Assembly (NCBI GenBank): GCA_963422275.1 | Contig: OY729418.1 | Location: forward strand, 744,001-808,000 | DNA from: G963422275 sp963422275 | GTDB lineage: Bacteria; Pseudomonadota; Alphaproteobacteria; Rhodobacterales; Rhodobacteraceae | Direction: 5' to 3' | Length of the DNA stretch: 64,000 nt | Shown here: positions 56,901 to 64,000 of the stretch, in pieces | Layout of the letters: every line of letters starts with the position of its first letter | Numbering within the stretch: the stretch's first letter is position 1 | Position numbers and translations under genes: made by a program | The notes under the pieces: model-generated | What the model saw: only the letters and a program-made list of their open reading frames with translations | What the model was told of the DNA's origin: nothing | Database searches by the model: none

Positions 56901-58757
56901 GAGCACGTCGCCGTCGGCCAGATCGACGAAGTCGAGCGCGTTGTCGAACGACTGGATCTCCGCCGCCAGGTCGCGTGTGGCCGGAAGCGTCTTCAACGCC
57001 TTCCGACCTGCGGCCGCGGGGCTTTCCGGGCCCGCCTTTGGCCAGCCGGCCAAAGGCGCGGATGAAGGCGGATCGGCCACAACCCCGCCGGAAGCGGCCA
57101 CAACCCCGCTCGACGCGCGCGAACGGGCGGCGGCGGGGTCGCGCGGCGCGAGGGCGAACTTCCGGTCGAGCAACGTCGCCAGGGACCAGTTCGCGCCGAG
57201 GGCCTCGGCCCGCGCCGCAACCTCGCCGCGAACCGCGTCGGTGCAGGGATCGAGGGCGAAATCGGCGCGATGCAGCTCCCCCTTGCGCAGGTCGACGAAG
57301 CGGGAGCGCGCATCGAGCGCTTGGCGGTTGTCGGTCAGGCGGGGGCGGGCCCCTGCGGGCAGGGTCGTCGGATCGATCCTGGCGACGTGGGTGACCGGAT
57401 CGAAGCCGTATACCGAGTAGCGACCGAACTCGTCGGTGGTGGCACTGACGCCGTTTTCGAAGATGATCCGGACGCCGGGCACGCCCGTTTCTCCCAGCCC
57501 GCCGCCCGGCGTCTGGACGCCGTCGGCGTCGCAATCGAGGAAGACCTTTCCAACCACGGCGCCCTCTTCCCGGAGCGCGCGCGAGGCTTCGACCACGACC
57601 TCCGCCTGGTCAATGGGACTCAGCAGCCGTTTGCGGCCGAGCTCGACATAGGCGAAGACCAAGGCCCGGTTGACTTGGCGCCCGAGACCCGCAGTCGAGC
57701 CGACGCGTGCGGCGTAGGAGACTGAAACGGTCTCGCCATGCTCGAAGTCGGGCAGCGGGAAATCGAGGTCGGGGCCGACCCCGCCCGAAGGGTCCCGGTC
57801 GGTGCGCCCGAATGCGTCCATATGCGCGCAACCGGCTCCGTTCTCGCCCCAGCAGCGCACGAACGCCGAGCCCTTCACGTAGAGGAACCCCGGCGGCAGC
57901 GTGTCTTGCAGTCGGCCGCGACCCGCCGTCGGGCCGTCCTCGCGCAGCTTGACCACGACTTCATAGAAGACTAAATCGCCTTGCTCCACCTGCTTCGCAC
58001 CGGCCTTTTTCTCGATCGCGATCATGTCCGCGGCGTCATTGGCGACGATCTTCACCACGTCCTCGACGGTATCGCTTGGCGGGGCCGGCGGGTCGCCGCC
58101 GCCGCCGCTGAAGCCGGTCGCGGTCACGTCCGCGCGGAGCGAGACACCCGCGTCCAGACCGGCGGGCATGGTCACCTGCACGATCATGTCATATTCGCCG
58201 CCGGGCGCGAGTTCGCCCGTGCTCTTGGTGACGGTCGTTTCGCCGTCGCCGAGGAGGTGGTCGCCATTGGCGTCGTGGTAAATGACGATCATGGAGAAAT
58301 CCCCGTCGTCGCCGCTTGCGTTGACCGCGGCGAGATCGAATGTGTCGGCGGCGTTGCCCTTGTTGGTGACGACGTGCCAGAAATCCGCCGTCGGGTATCC
58401 CGGAGCGATTTCCACAGGCGGGTGCCGCGAGATCTCCACGCCGCGGACCAGCAGGACGGTCGCCGTGACCTCGTTCGATTTTCTGGTTTGCCTGCGGCCG
58501 GCGATGTCGTCGTACTCGACCGTTGCAGTCACCTTAATCAGGAAGTTCGGCGGCGGCATCGCCGCATGCGCCGGGGGGGCCAACAGCATGGCGCCCGCCA
58601 GTGCGGGCGCCATGCATCGGGCGGCGAGCGTCCGTGCCGCGCTGCGCGCCGATGGCGTGGCCACCTTGAAATTCGCTTGCCGCCAGACCCGCGCTCCCCG
58701 TTCGATTCCAGGCGAAAGGGCCGCTTGTTGCCCGGCGCCTCCGTTCGCCCCAATCAA
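53922..58757 (-). CDS. giant outer-membrane protein with DUF11, SdrD-B and Ig-like domains
   Basis: About 1611 codons. N-terminal secretion signal (CMAPALAGAMLLAPPAHAA); a module shared with the upstream paralogue (VRGVEISRHPPVEIAP, NKGNAADTFDLAAVNA). Then DUF11-type repeat QGDLVFYEVVVKLREDG near residue 262, SdrD-B-like GKVFLDCDADGVQTPGGGLG and TDEFGRYSVYGF near residue 410-470, and a Big-1/invasin-like domain AVADGRTPVPISVRLIDRHG near residue 725. The last 700 residues alternate short charged and aromatic strands and end FYLRLRLKLDESLLGWLQ, typical of an outer-membrane beta-barrel. It probably exposes adhesin-like domains on the surface. The start at 58757 is TTG; a GTG about 90 nt downstream (VATPSARS) is an alternative. 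It contains an 11-G tract. Confidence 0.8.
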   Translation of the reverse strand: MIGANGGAGQQAALSPGIERGARVWRQANFKVATPSARSAARTLAARCMAPALAGAMLLAPPAHAAMPPPNFLIKVTATVEYDDIAGRRQTRKSNEVTATVLLVRGVEISRHPPVEIAPGYPTADFWHVVTNKGNAADTFDLAAVNASGDDGDFSMIVIYHDANGDHLLGDGETTVTKSTGELAPGGEYDMIVQVTMPAGLDAGVSLRADVTATGFSGGGGDPPAPPSDTVEDVVKIVANDAADMIAIEKKAGAKQVEQGDLVFYEVVVKLREDGPTAGRGRLQDTLPPGFLYVKGSAFVRCWGENGAGCAHMDAFGRTDRDPSGGVGPDLDFPLPDFEHGETVSVSYAARVGSTAGLGRQVNRALVFAYVELGRKRLLSPIDQAEVVVEASRALREEGAVVGKVFLDCDADGVQTPGGGLGETGVPGVRIIFENGVSATTDEFGRYSVYGFDPVTHVARIDPTTLPAGARPRLTDNRQALDARSRFVDLRKGELHRADFALDPCTDAVRGEVAARAEALGANWSLATLLDRKFALAPRDPAAARSRASSGVVAASGGVVADPPSSAPLAGWPKAGPESPAAAGRKALKTLPATRDLAAEIQSFDNALDFVDLADGDVLGQRVVSIRVKGESSGRLALDVNGKEIGEDRVGLKVSWAVGKTAACEYVAVPLNGGENRLALRQLDPSGNERSRKEIVVFAPGKTARLEVVAPAEAVADGRTPVPISVRLIDRHGIPTPDSAVVTLKATGGRFAVRDMQEGAPGAQVPVGAEGATFDLVPPEVAGSRTVTVESSFHAVEKTIVFLPDLRPMIAVGVVEGAFGAGAGGGGSHLVGARDLSPFEKTREGVNAGVYLKGRVRGDALLTLSYDSDRDADAPGFRDLDPDDFFPIYGDGSVRAFDAQSSDKLYVKVEKDRSYALYGDFDAAAGQDHLNLGRHGRNLTGGKAHVERGRVAANVFAAREDHLRCVIEVPARGLSIHEIPNDCGEIVPRSERVEIVARDRRGVILRAERKSRFDDYSLGGLEDRIIFNDPIPALDDDGNPQFIRLTFERRGDGTRHWVRGGNARVRVSDGFVAGVGVVDSAEPEKPLSLYSAWTSSRVGEDGTLTTEFAHSDSEREGNGRAGRVQYDHRADRLEIHLSAAQTAKSFDAPDAFLGAGRTEARAEVRTRLREGFWVETEGVHAENRIDGSRRTGVKAGVERAISDGLSSRVGGRIVDERTARAANEPGNATTASAFVGFDWRPASLPRLSLEGEYERRMGGSLAVDALDRQRLSVGGAYRFAKGRIYAKHDTGASEWDAFTPGGSRHTTVIGGEYGGIANLGSFSEYRTRTRGAEASSSELAVGVRGHWTTDRGLASKLRVERVAAIENADSSASVAASADYESPDRLWAARAKAEWSGGSDERTWYGELGIARQVSPSWSVLLRNRTAFVDDRDGESDSLENRLRTGLAWRPAGDNRANALAWYEWAHRRDKANEDGHRAKHLWAVSADYRPTARLILNGGYAGKWSSQKIRKELSVSETHLLQQLSSRLTFDLTDRFDIGLAGSALFEGAFRNPVWRLGTEAGMVLQEDAWLSAGYNVLGYDEEDLGGGQRKGFYLRLRLKLDESLLGWLQ
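56278..56288 (-). repeat. G11 homopolymer inside the giant surface gene
   Basis: Eleven G on the coding strand encode GAGAGGGGSHLVG. The frame is currently intact. Gain or loss of one G would truncate the protein before its beta-barrel. Confidence 0.85.
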
Positions 58758-58771
58758 TCCCGATGGCTGCT

Positions 58772-59761
58772 CTATTCGTTGTCGACCTTGATGGTGAACG
58801 TCAGGACCCGTCCTGCATTTGGCGTAAGCGTGACGGCCGTGGTTGAAATGGTCCCGGTGTTGCCATCGTCCGGCCTGGTGAGGGATTCGGTATCGCTGCT
58901 CCCGCTGGCGATGGTCGAGCCGGAGGCGTCCTTGAGCACAGGCACGCAGTCATTGCTGCATGTATGAAAGGTAGTGTACGTCGGCGTTTCAAGCGAGATT
59001 ATGGTGCCCGAGGAGTCCACGTTGCCGCTGTTCGTCACCGAAACCTGGTAGGAGATGCACTGGCCCGGATTGACCTGGATATCTGTGGCCGCGTAGTCGC
59101 CGATGGTGCCGTCGCAACTGTCGTCCAAGGCCTGCTTGATCTCTATCATCGGATCGACTTTCTCGACCGTCACCGTGTCCTCTTGGGAAGCGCTCGGGCC
59201 GCTGTTGATGCCGGTTGCGGTCACGGTCATTTTCACCGTGGCGGCCGCGTCCAAGTCGGGGACGGTCACCTGCACAAGAAATTGGAACGTGCTGCCGGAA
59301 TCCAGCGCTCCCGTGGTGGCTTCTTCCTCTCCGTCGTCATAATCCCCGTCGCTGTTGTCGTCAAGGAACACCTTTATGTTGTCCGCCCCGAAATCGCCGC
59401 CATCGCCGCTAACCACGTCGATGGCGGTGAGATCGAATGTGTCTGAGTCGTTGCCGGCGTTGGTGGCGGTGTGCCTAAATATCAGCGTGTCGCCAGCCGC
59501 GCCAGACTGCGCGGTAGCCATCGACAGCTCCACGCCGCGGACCGTCTGGACGGTCGCCACGAGTTTGTTCGATGTCTTGGATTTATCCTGGCCCGCGGCG
59601 TTCTTGAAGTCGACCCTGGCCGTCAGTTCGATCTTGTGGTTCGCTGGCGGCACGGCCGCCCGCGTTTCGGCGGCGAAGACCGCCCCCAGCAGCAGGACGG
59701 CGCCGGCCAGCGCGCCCCTGAGGCGCTGGCCGGGGTTTCGGGATGGCGTATGCTTGGTCAT
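58772..59761 (-). CDS. secreted DUF11-type paralogue
   Basis: 329 residues from ATG 59761, chosen for a strong AAGGAG 9 nt upstream and because the signal peptide starts there (TPSRNPGQRLRGALAGAVLL, then LGAVFAAETRA). An in-frame ATG at 59818 is an alternative. The mature protein has beta-rich modules: KIELTARVDFKNAAGQDKSK, TVQTVRGVELS, NAGNDSDTFDLTAIDVVSGD and a cysteine-containing module ALDDSCDGTIGDYAATDIQV, GQCISYQVSVTNSGNVDSSG. It ends GRVLTFTIKVDNE. The first module is clearly homologous to the start of the 1611-residue protein encoded 14 nt downstream. It is probably a surface or periplasmic partner. Confidence 0.8.
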   Translation of the reverse strand: MTKHTPSRNPGQRLRGALAGAVLLLGAVFAAETRAAVPPANHKIELTARVDFKNAAGQDKSKTSNKLVATVQTVRGVELSMATAQSGAAGDTLIFRHTATNAGNDSDTFDLTAIDVVSGDGGDFGADNIKVFLDDNSDGDYDDGEEEATTGALDSGSTFQFLVQVTVPDLDAAATVKMTVTATGINSGPSASQEDTVTVEKVDPMIEIKQALDDSCDGTIGDYAATDIQVNPGQCISYQVSVTNSGNVDSSGTIISLETPTYTTFHTCSNDCVPVLKDASGSTIASGSSDTESLTRPDDGNTGTISTTAVTLTPNAGRVLTFTIKVDNE

Positions 59762-59832
59762 TCTCGGGATCTCCTTGGTTGAACGGTCGGCCGGAGGCCG
59801 TGGGGTTGTCTCGGTCATGCGATTGCTCCCGC

Positions 59833-60348
59833 CTATTCCTCGATCCGGACCCGATAGCCGAACGTTCCGGTCGCACCGGTGGGCAGACGACCCTCCAGCA
59901 CCCATCTGAGCTCGCCGTATTCCGAGGGCGGCACTGTCTCCACCACCGCCGAGCCGTCGTCGCGCACCCGTCGTCGCAGGATCGGCGGCGGCTCCCATTC
60001 GTCCTCGCCGGCGAGTTGGACCTCGAACCGCGCCAGCGGCTCGGCCCGGGCCGAGCCGCCGACATAGCGGGTCCATTCGGGGATCGGGCCATTCAGCACC
60101 ACGGCGGAGACCGGGGCGCCGGTGTTGCTGTAGCTGAAGCGGTACTCCAGAACCGCACCCGGGGCCACGCTCCCGCCGGCCGGCGGGGCCAGCGTCTCGT
60201 TGCCCTCCGCGTCCTGGCCGACCACGAACATCTCCGCCTCAATGGCGACCTCCGCCGCCGCCCGGACCGGGAGCGCAAGGAGCGGCACCAGCGCGGCCAA
60301 GAGGACGACGAGACCGCAGGCAGACCGGGAAACGCCGCCGCGACTCAT
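59833..60348 (-). CDS. small secreted DUF11-like protein, first gene of surface operon
   Basis: 171 residues from ATG 60348. Signal peptide SACGLVVLLAALVPLLALPV, then one DUF11-like beta module (APGAVLEYRFSYSNTGAPVS, VVLNGPIPEWTRYVGGSARA) and ending GTFGYRVRIEE. The longer open frame upstream is part of an IS1595 fragment and is not used. The next gene follows within 71 nt on the same strand, so this protein, the 329-residue paralogue, the giant barrel and the PKD protein look like one operon transcribed toward lower coordinates. Confidence 0.78.
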   Translation of the reverse strand: MSRGGVSRSACGLVVLLAALVPLLALPVRAAAEVAIEAEMFVVGQDAEGNETLAPPAGGSVAPGAVLEYRFSYSNTGAPVSAVVLNGPIPEWTRYVGGSARAEPLARFEVQLAGEDEWEPPPILRRRVRDDGSAVVETVPPSEYGELRWVLEGRLPTGATGTFGYRVRIEE

Positions 60349-60469
60349 CCTGCGCCCCGCATCGACAACTCTCGCGAGAAACGGCCCATGATCTTTCGAG
60401 CGACGGGGCCGGAAGCAACCTGCCGATTCCCGATAGTCCTCCGGTGCCGGAGTGCATTCTCTTTGCGTT

Positions 60470-60640
60470 CTGGCGCGACGAGGCCGCTGATATGGGTCAA
60501 GGTCGCGTCGCGTGTGCGTGGATTGAGCGACGGGGCGTTCCTCAGGGCGCCGGCGTGCCCTTGCCGCCGTCAGCTCGTCCACATTTGACACCTGGTCCCG
60601 AAACCGTCTCCGATCCATCCGTCGAATTCCTCTCAAACGC
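60470..60640 (-). pseudogene. ISC-type transposase 5' fragment
   Basis: The minus strand reads RRMDRRRFRDQVSNVDELTA, then ARARRRPEERP, the same start as the ISC transposase pieces elsewhere (MDRARFRDWVSSMDELT). It lies directly upstream of the surface operon and may have displaced or supplied its promoter. Confidence 0.6.
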
Positions 60641-60778
60641 AACGGCACTCCCGCCACAAGGCCCGCACCCGCGATTGGACCATATATATATCGAGCTCAA
60701 GTTCCTCAACAGAGTTTTCTTGCCGGGCAGGACAATTTTTCGCACCCTGGTCGGGCAGGGGGAGCGGCCATTTCGTTT

Positions 60779-61197
60779 GGCTCTGTTCGCATTTCGCAGG
60801 CACATGTGCTATACTGGGTTCCGACTTGCATTGACCATGGGGAGCAAGACAATGGATCGGGCACGGTTTCGGGACTGGGTTTCCAGCATGGATGAGCTGA
60901 CGGTGCCGGAGGGCGAAGCCTCTCTGGCGGCAATCGAGCTGGGGGTCGGCGAGGCCAACGAGACCTTCGCGCTCAAAAGCCGCAAGGGCGGGCGCGCGGG
61001 GCCGTGCACATCCAGACGGCCACCAGTCGCCACAGCCAGATCAAGGGTTTCCTGCGCCGCTTCCGCGGCATCGCCACCAAATGCCGGGACAGCTATCTGA
61101 GCTGGTTCCATCTCGTCGTGCTCGGCAGGTATCCATCGCCAAGAGCATGCCTCGCAGCCGCCAGCGCCAGATCATGCATGCGATTCGCGGATTGAGC
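60779..61197 (+). mobile_element. ISC element (419 bp)
   Basis: Starts GGCTCTGTTCGCATTTCGCA and ends GATTCGCGGATTGAGCC. Carries the transposase start (RARFRDWVSSMDELTVPEGE, ASLAAIELGVGEANETFAL). This is joined, with a frame change, to the tail (QIKGFLRRFRGIATKCRDSY). It has a larger internal content than the copy at 16742 but is still defective. No clear 8-bp duplication is seen. Confidence 0.85.
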
Positions 61198-61380
61198 CTT
61201 CTGAAAAGTCCCTTTTGCAACGGTCCTTCATTTACAGCTCGTCACAGCGCGCAAAAAATCAGGCGGCTTTTCACTCAAGCGAAAGCCTTGAAAAAGAGGA
61301 AAGGAAGCCCGGGGCGACCGGGACTGAAAGGGAAGAGAGAGTTTTCCCGGGCTCGGGAATTGCCAAAAGGAGCAAACCCC

Positions 61381-62244
61381 ATGGCCAAAACCGCTACAAA
61401 CCCGAAAACCCATCGGTCGCGCAAAGCGACTGATGAAAACACCGCATCGAACGCGGCCGAAGTCGCCGATATTCGGGTGATCCCACTCAGTCAGCTCAAG
61501 CTCAGCGACAAGAACGTTCGCAAAGTGGCGCCAAGCGTGCCTGAAGACGCTGAACTCTTTGCGCCCATTCGCGCAGAAGGCGTCAAACAAAACCTGGTCG
61601 TCTATGAAGGTGGCAAAAACACGTTCTACGCCGACGCCGGCGGGCGGTGCTTGAAAGCACTTCAAACGCTCGCAGAAGAAGGAGCGATCCCCAAGGATCA
61701 TCCCGTTGCTTGTCTGATCGAAGACGAAGACCGAGCGACGATCTCATCAACCATCGAGAACATGCAACGGGCTGCCATGCATCCGGCTGACGAATATGAG
61801 GCCTTTGCAACCTTGATCGATGAAGGGCGCAGTCAAGAGGATGCAGCGCAGAAATCCGGTGTCCCGGTCAGCAAGGTCAAACGCCGCTTGAAGCTTGCTC
61901 GCGTCGCGCCTGAGATCATCGATGCTTTCCGGGCAGGTGACATCTCCCTGGAGTGCATTGTGGCCTTCACCCTGACCGATCATCATGATCGCTAGACAAC
62001 GGTCTGGAATTCGGTCAAGGACAGCCATTATGTCCATGCGCAATCCATCAAGCGCCTGCTGACCGAAACGTCTTGCTCGGCCAACTCGAAACTCGGCAAA
62101 TTTGTCGGTCTTGAAGCCTATGAAGCTGCGGGTGGAACGGTGATGAGCGATCTCTTTTCAGATCGCGACACGACCTGTTTCGATATCCCCGACCTGGTCG
62201 AACGTCTCGCTCTTGAGAAGCTCCAAAAGGCTGCCGTGGAATTT
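61381..62244 (+). pseudogene. ParB/RepB-type partition protein with TAG, then cut by IS982
   Basis: ATG 61381 (AAAAGGAG upstream) begins a 204-residue frame. ParB N-terminal domain: IRVIPLSQLKLSDKNVRK, ADAGGRCLKALQTL, then ATISSTIENMQRAAMHPADE and the HTH region DEGRSQEDAAQKSGVPVSKV, KRRLKLARVAPEIIDAF. A TAG at 61993 stops it after TLTDHHDR. The same frame continues with convincing ParB sequence (TTVWNSVKDSHYVHAQSIKR, LLTETSCSANSKLGKFVGLE) to about 62244, where IS982 begins. It resembles plasmid or phage-plasmid ParB/KorB-like proteins of roughly 600+ residues. It is probably a relic of an integrated plasmid. Confidence 0.8.
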
Positions 62245-62404
62245 ACTGGTCTAACCCCGATTCTGGATAAGAGGGGTGAGGGGGTTCCCAAATCGGGCGT
62301 GGCCTGATTCTGTATCCGCAACCAAAATCAACGGATGGGATCCCCTCAATGAGCACCTCTGTCATCGCACTGTTCTGCTGTCTCGACGACTTTGCAAAGG
62401 CCTT

Positions 62405-63434
62405 CCTGATTACCTTTGAATGCAAGCTGTATTTGGGATGGAATATTGTCATGCAAGGCAATGCTCGGAAGGGAATTTACATGGCACGCAACCCAGTGCA
62501 GTTTCAGAAAGGAATCAGTCTGAACGCATTTCTCTCACTCTATGGGACCGAAGACCAATGCTTCGACGCCCTGTATCGGTGGCGATGGCCCAATGGCTTC
62601 GAATGCCCTCACTGTGGGCATGACCGAGGCTGTCAACTCAACACCCGCAAGCTCCAGCAGTGCCATCGCTGCCACCGCCAGACCTCGATCACCGCCGGGA
62701 CCCTGTTCGGGGCCACCAAGCTGCCGCTCACGGTGTGGTTTCAGGCCATCCACCTCATCACCCAAGACAAGAAAGGCATCTCGGCGATGATGCTGCACCG
62801 CCATCTGGGCATTTCCTGCAACGCGGCGTGGCGCCTGAAACACAAGCTGATGCAAGGGATGATGGAGCGAGACCGCGAACACCCGCTCAGCGGCCGGGTC
62901 GAGCTCGACGATGCCTGTCTCGGCGGCGAGCGAAGCGGCGGCAAGCGCGGGCGAGGGGCGCCGACCAAGACCCCTTTCGTGGCCGCCGTCCAGACCAACG
63001 AGCACGGACACCCGCTGCGCCTGAAGCTCACGGTCGTCGAAGGGTTCCGCACCCGCGAAATCGCCGCCTGGGCACACCGGCACCTGGGCGCCGGCACTTC
63101 GGTGGTGTCCGATGGTTTGGCCTGCTTCCATGGCGTCACCGCGGCCGGTTGCGCTCATGACAGGATTGTGGCGGGAAGCGGGAAAGCCAGCGTCGAGCGC
63201 CCTGAGTTTCGTTGGGTGAACACCATTCTCGGCAATGTCAAGAGTGCGTTGCGCGGCACCTGCCATGCGATTCGCCCCAAATGCGCCCAGCGATATCTCT
63301 CGGAGTTCGAATGCCGCTTCAATCGTCGCTTCGACCTGCCCGACATCATCCCCAGACTTGCCTGTGTGGCCCTCAGAACGCCGCCCATGCCCGAACGGCT
63401 GCTCAAGTTGCGCTTGGCTTAAGTGGCAATCAGG
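62405..63434 (+). mobile_element. IS1595-family element, complete, inside IS982
   Basis: 1030 bp. Termini CCTGATTACC and GGCAATCAGG are inverted repeats. The target site AAGGCCTT (62397-62404) and AAGACCTT (63435-63442) is an 8-bp duplication with one mismatch. Rejoining the flanks restores the IS982 transposase reading DDFAKTFEEWERHRL. It is the only element in the window with both ends and an intact transposase frame. Confidence 0.9.
62481..63422 (+). CDS. IS1595-family transposase
   Basis: 313 residues from ATG 62481, preceded by GGAAGGGA. N-terminal zinc ribbon (CPHCGHDRGC, CHRCHRQTS), then the ISXO2-like DDE domain: ELDDACLGGERSGGKRGRGA, VVSDGLACFHGVTAAGCAHD, and the final part FRWVNTILGNVKSALRGTCH, SEFECRFNRRFDLPDII. 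All catalytic segments are present and in frame, so it could be active. ISC ends differ from the ends of this element, so whether it could mobilise the ISC MITEs is uncertain. Confidence 0.92.
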   Translation: MARNPVQFQKGISLNAFLSLYGTEDQCFDALYRWRWPNGFECPHCGHDRGCQLNTRKLQQCHRCHRQTSITAGTLFGATKLPLTVWFQAIHLITQDKKGISAMMLHRHLGISCNAAWRLKHKLMQGMMERDREHPLSGRVELDDACLGGERSGGKRGRGAPTKTPFVAAVQTNEHGHPLRLKLTVVEGFRTREIAAWAHRHLGAGTSVVSDGLACFHGVTAAGCAHDRIVAGSGKASVERPEFRWVNTILGNVKSALRGTCHAIRPKCAQRYLSEFECRFNRRFDLPDIIPRLACVALRTPPMPERLLKLRLA

Positions 63435-64000
63435 AAGACCTTTGAAGAATGGGAGCGGCATCGGCTGATCGACACAGGCCGCCAGCGCTCGCGCTCGGGC
63501 AAGCTCTCGCTCAGCGAAAGGCTCTTCATCATGGTGCTGTTTCATCTCTCGCCCTTCAAGCATTTCAAGGCTTTCCGGTTCCATGGCGTGGAGCGGAAAC
63601 ATCGCGACCGCTTTGGAGACCTGCCGAGCTGCGGACGGTTTGTCGCCCTGATGCCGCGCTTGCCGGTTCCGTCTTGCATCTTGATGCAATGCTTTCGCGG
63701 TGAGCGGGATCTGTTTTGTGGACAGCGCCAAGCTCGCTGTCTGCCACAACGCACGGATCAACCGGAACAAGGTGTTCAAGGGACTGGCCAAGCGGGGCCG
63801 CAGCGCCATGGGGTGGTTTTTCGGGTTCAAGCTGCATCTGGTCATCAACGACAAGGGTCAGGTCATGGCCGTCAAGATCACGCCTGGAAACACCGACGAC
63901 CGCAAGCCGCTTGAGACCATGATTGCCGAGTTGAAAGGCAAGGCGTTCGGCGACAAAGGCTGCATTTCGAAGCCGCTTTTCCAGCGTTTGCGGCAACAGG

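Larger units (their letters stand above)
62245..64000 (+). mobile_element. IS982-family element interrupted by an IS1595 element
   Basis: The left end is near 62245-62260 (ACCCCGATTCTGGATAAGAG). The transposase starts at ATG 62349 with STSVIALFCCLDDFAKAF, is interrupted by the IS1595 element at 62405-63434, and resumes as KTFEEWERHRLIDTGRQRSR, LSLSERLFIMVLFHLSPFKH. A frameshift near 63705 follows, after which another frame gives ICFVDSAKLAVCHNARINRN, MGWFFGFKLHLVINDKGQVM and KPLETMIAELKGKAFGDKGC. The element runs off the window. It interrupts the ParB gene. Confidence 0.85.

Noticed and set aside
53925..57065. 1046-residue open frame on the plus strand
   Set aside because: It is antisense to the 1611-residue surface protein, which has a signal peptide, recognisable domains and operon context. 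The plus-strand reading shows no domain and is a by-product of high GC.
3485..61995. Several in-frame TAG codons (DUF262 gene, DUF499 fragment, ParB) as evidence of amber recoding
   Set aside because: Clean genes here (racemase, leuB, NlpC/P60) end at TAG, and the affected genes carry other damage or lie among pseudogenes, so TAG is an ordinary stop.
1..64000. CRISPR array or cas genes
   Set aside because: No regularly spaced repeats and no Cas-like proteins were seen.
1..64000. Prophage
   Set aside because: No capsid, tail, terminase or lysis genes are recognisable; the accessory content is IS elements and defence or toxin-antitoxin remnants.

Overview
The window looks like the chromosome of a GC-rich alphaproteobacterium. 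Supporting genes are the leuB and asd pair, an alphaproteobacterial-type NlpC/P60 protein, a moc-type (rhizopine-like) catabolic operon and a plasmid-type ParB remnant. The genome is heavily loaded with insertion sequences. Roughly a third of the loci are pseudogenes broken by frameshifts, in-frame stops, internal deletions or IS copies. This pattern fits a recently host-restricted or bottlenecked lineage, but nothing in the sequence names the host or species.

Layout. 1-5.9 kb: an AAA ATPase, a GmrSD-like DUF262/DUF1524 gene interrupted by one amber codon, and IS debris. 5.9-8.1 kb: racemase, leuB and tRNA-Pro(CGG). 8.3-16.8 kb: a defence island between leuB and asd, holding an SNF2 helicase broken by an IS, a chimeric SNF2/UvrD helicase, a zeta-like kinase lacking its P-loop, VapBC, DUF499 and MBL-fold remnants, and an XRE-ImmA/PIN pair. 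17.4-19.7 kb: asd, NlpC/P60 and an unknown gene. 20.0-20.8 kb: IS630 debris. 20.8-29.2 kb: a LacI-type regulator facing a moc-like operon (two MocD-type di-iron hydroxylases, an ABC sugar importer, a broken MocA dehydrogenase, a MocC-type isomerase and a MocE-type Rieske ferredoxin). 29.7-36.3 kb: IS copies, a second SNF2 helicase pseudogene and an AbiEii-type toxin-antitoxin relic. 36.5-37.9 kb: an intact XRE plus unknown-protein pair. 38.2-40.5 kb: IS1595 debris and a decayed type I restriction system. 40.5-43.7 kb: an intact, overlapping three-gene operon (DUF262, DUF3696 ATPase, unknown), the best candidate for a poorly described defence system. 44.4-47.6 kb: an IS cluster. 47.6-51.6 kb: a decaying ABC importer with a cyclase-family enzyme. 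51.9-60.3 kb: a surface-protein operon of related DUF11-type secreted proteins containing homopolymeric G tracts. 60.5-64.0 kb: IS1595 debris, a broken ParB gene, and an IS982 element that carries a complete IS1595 element inside it.

Recurring mobile families. ISA is an IS5-family element with ends CTAGGGAACCTCTGA. ISB is an IS5-family element with ends CTAGGTCGTGTACTCAT and a two-frame transposase. ISC is an IS1595-family derivative with ends like GGCTCAATTCGCGAATTG. There are also single IS630, IS982 and further IS1595 elements, and a 125-bp repeat (R1) of unknown class. These names are mine, and family assignments rest on reading the translated proteins, not on database searches.

How it works together. 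The housekeeping genes (leuB, asd, NlpC/P60, tRNA) are clean. The moc-like operon is a coherent uptake and catabolism unit whose dehydrogenase step has decayed. The defence loci are mostly ruins, so the few intact ones (40.5-43.7 kb, 36.5-37.9 kb, 12.7-13.5 kb) stand out as probably still selected.
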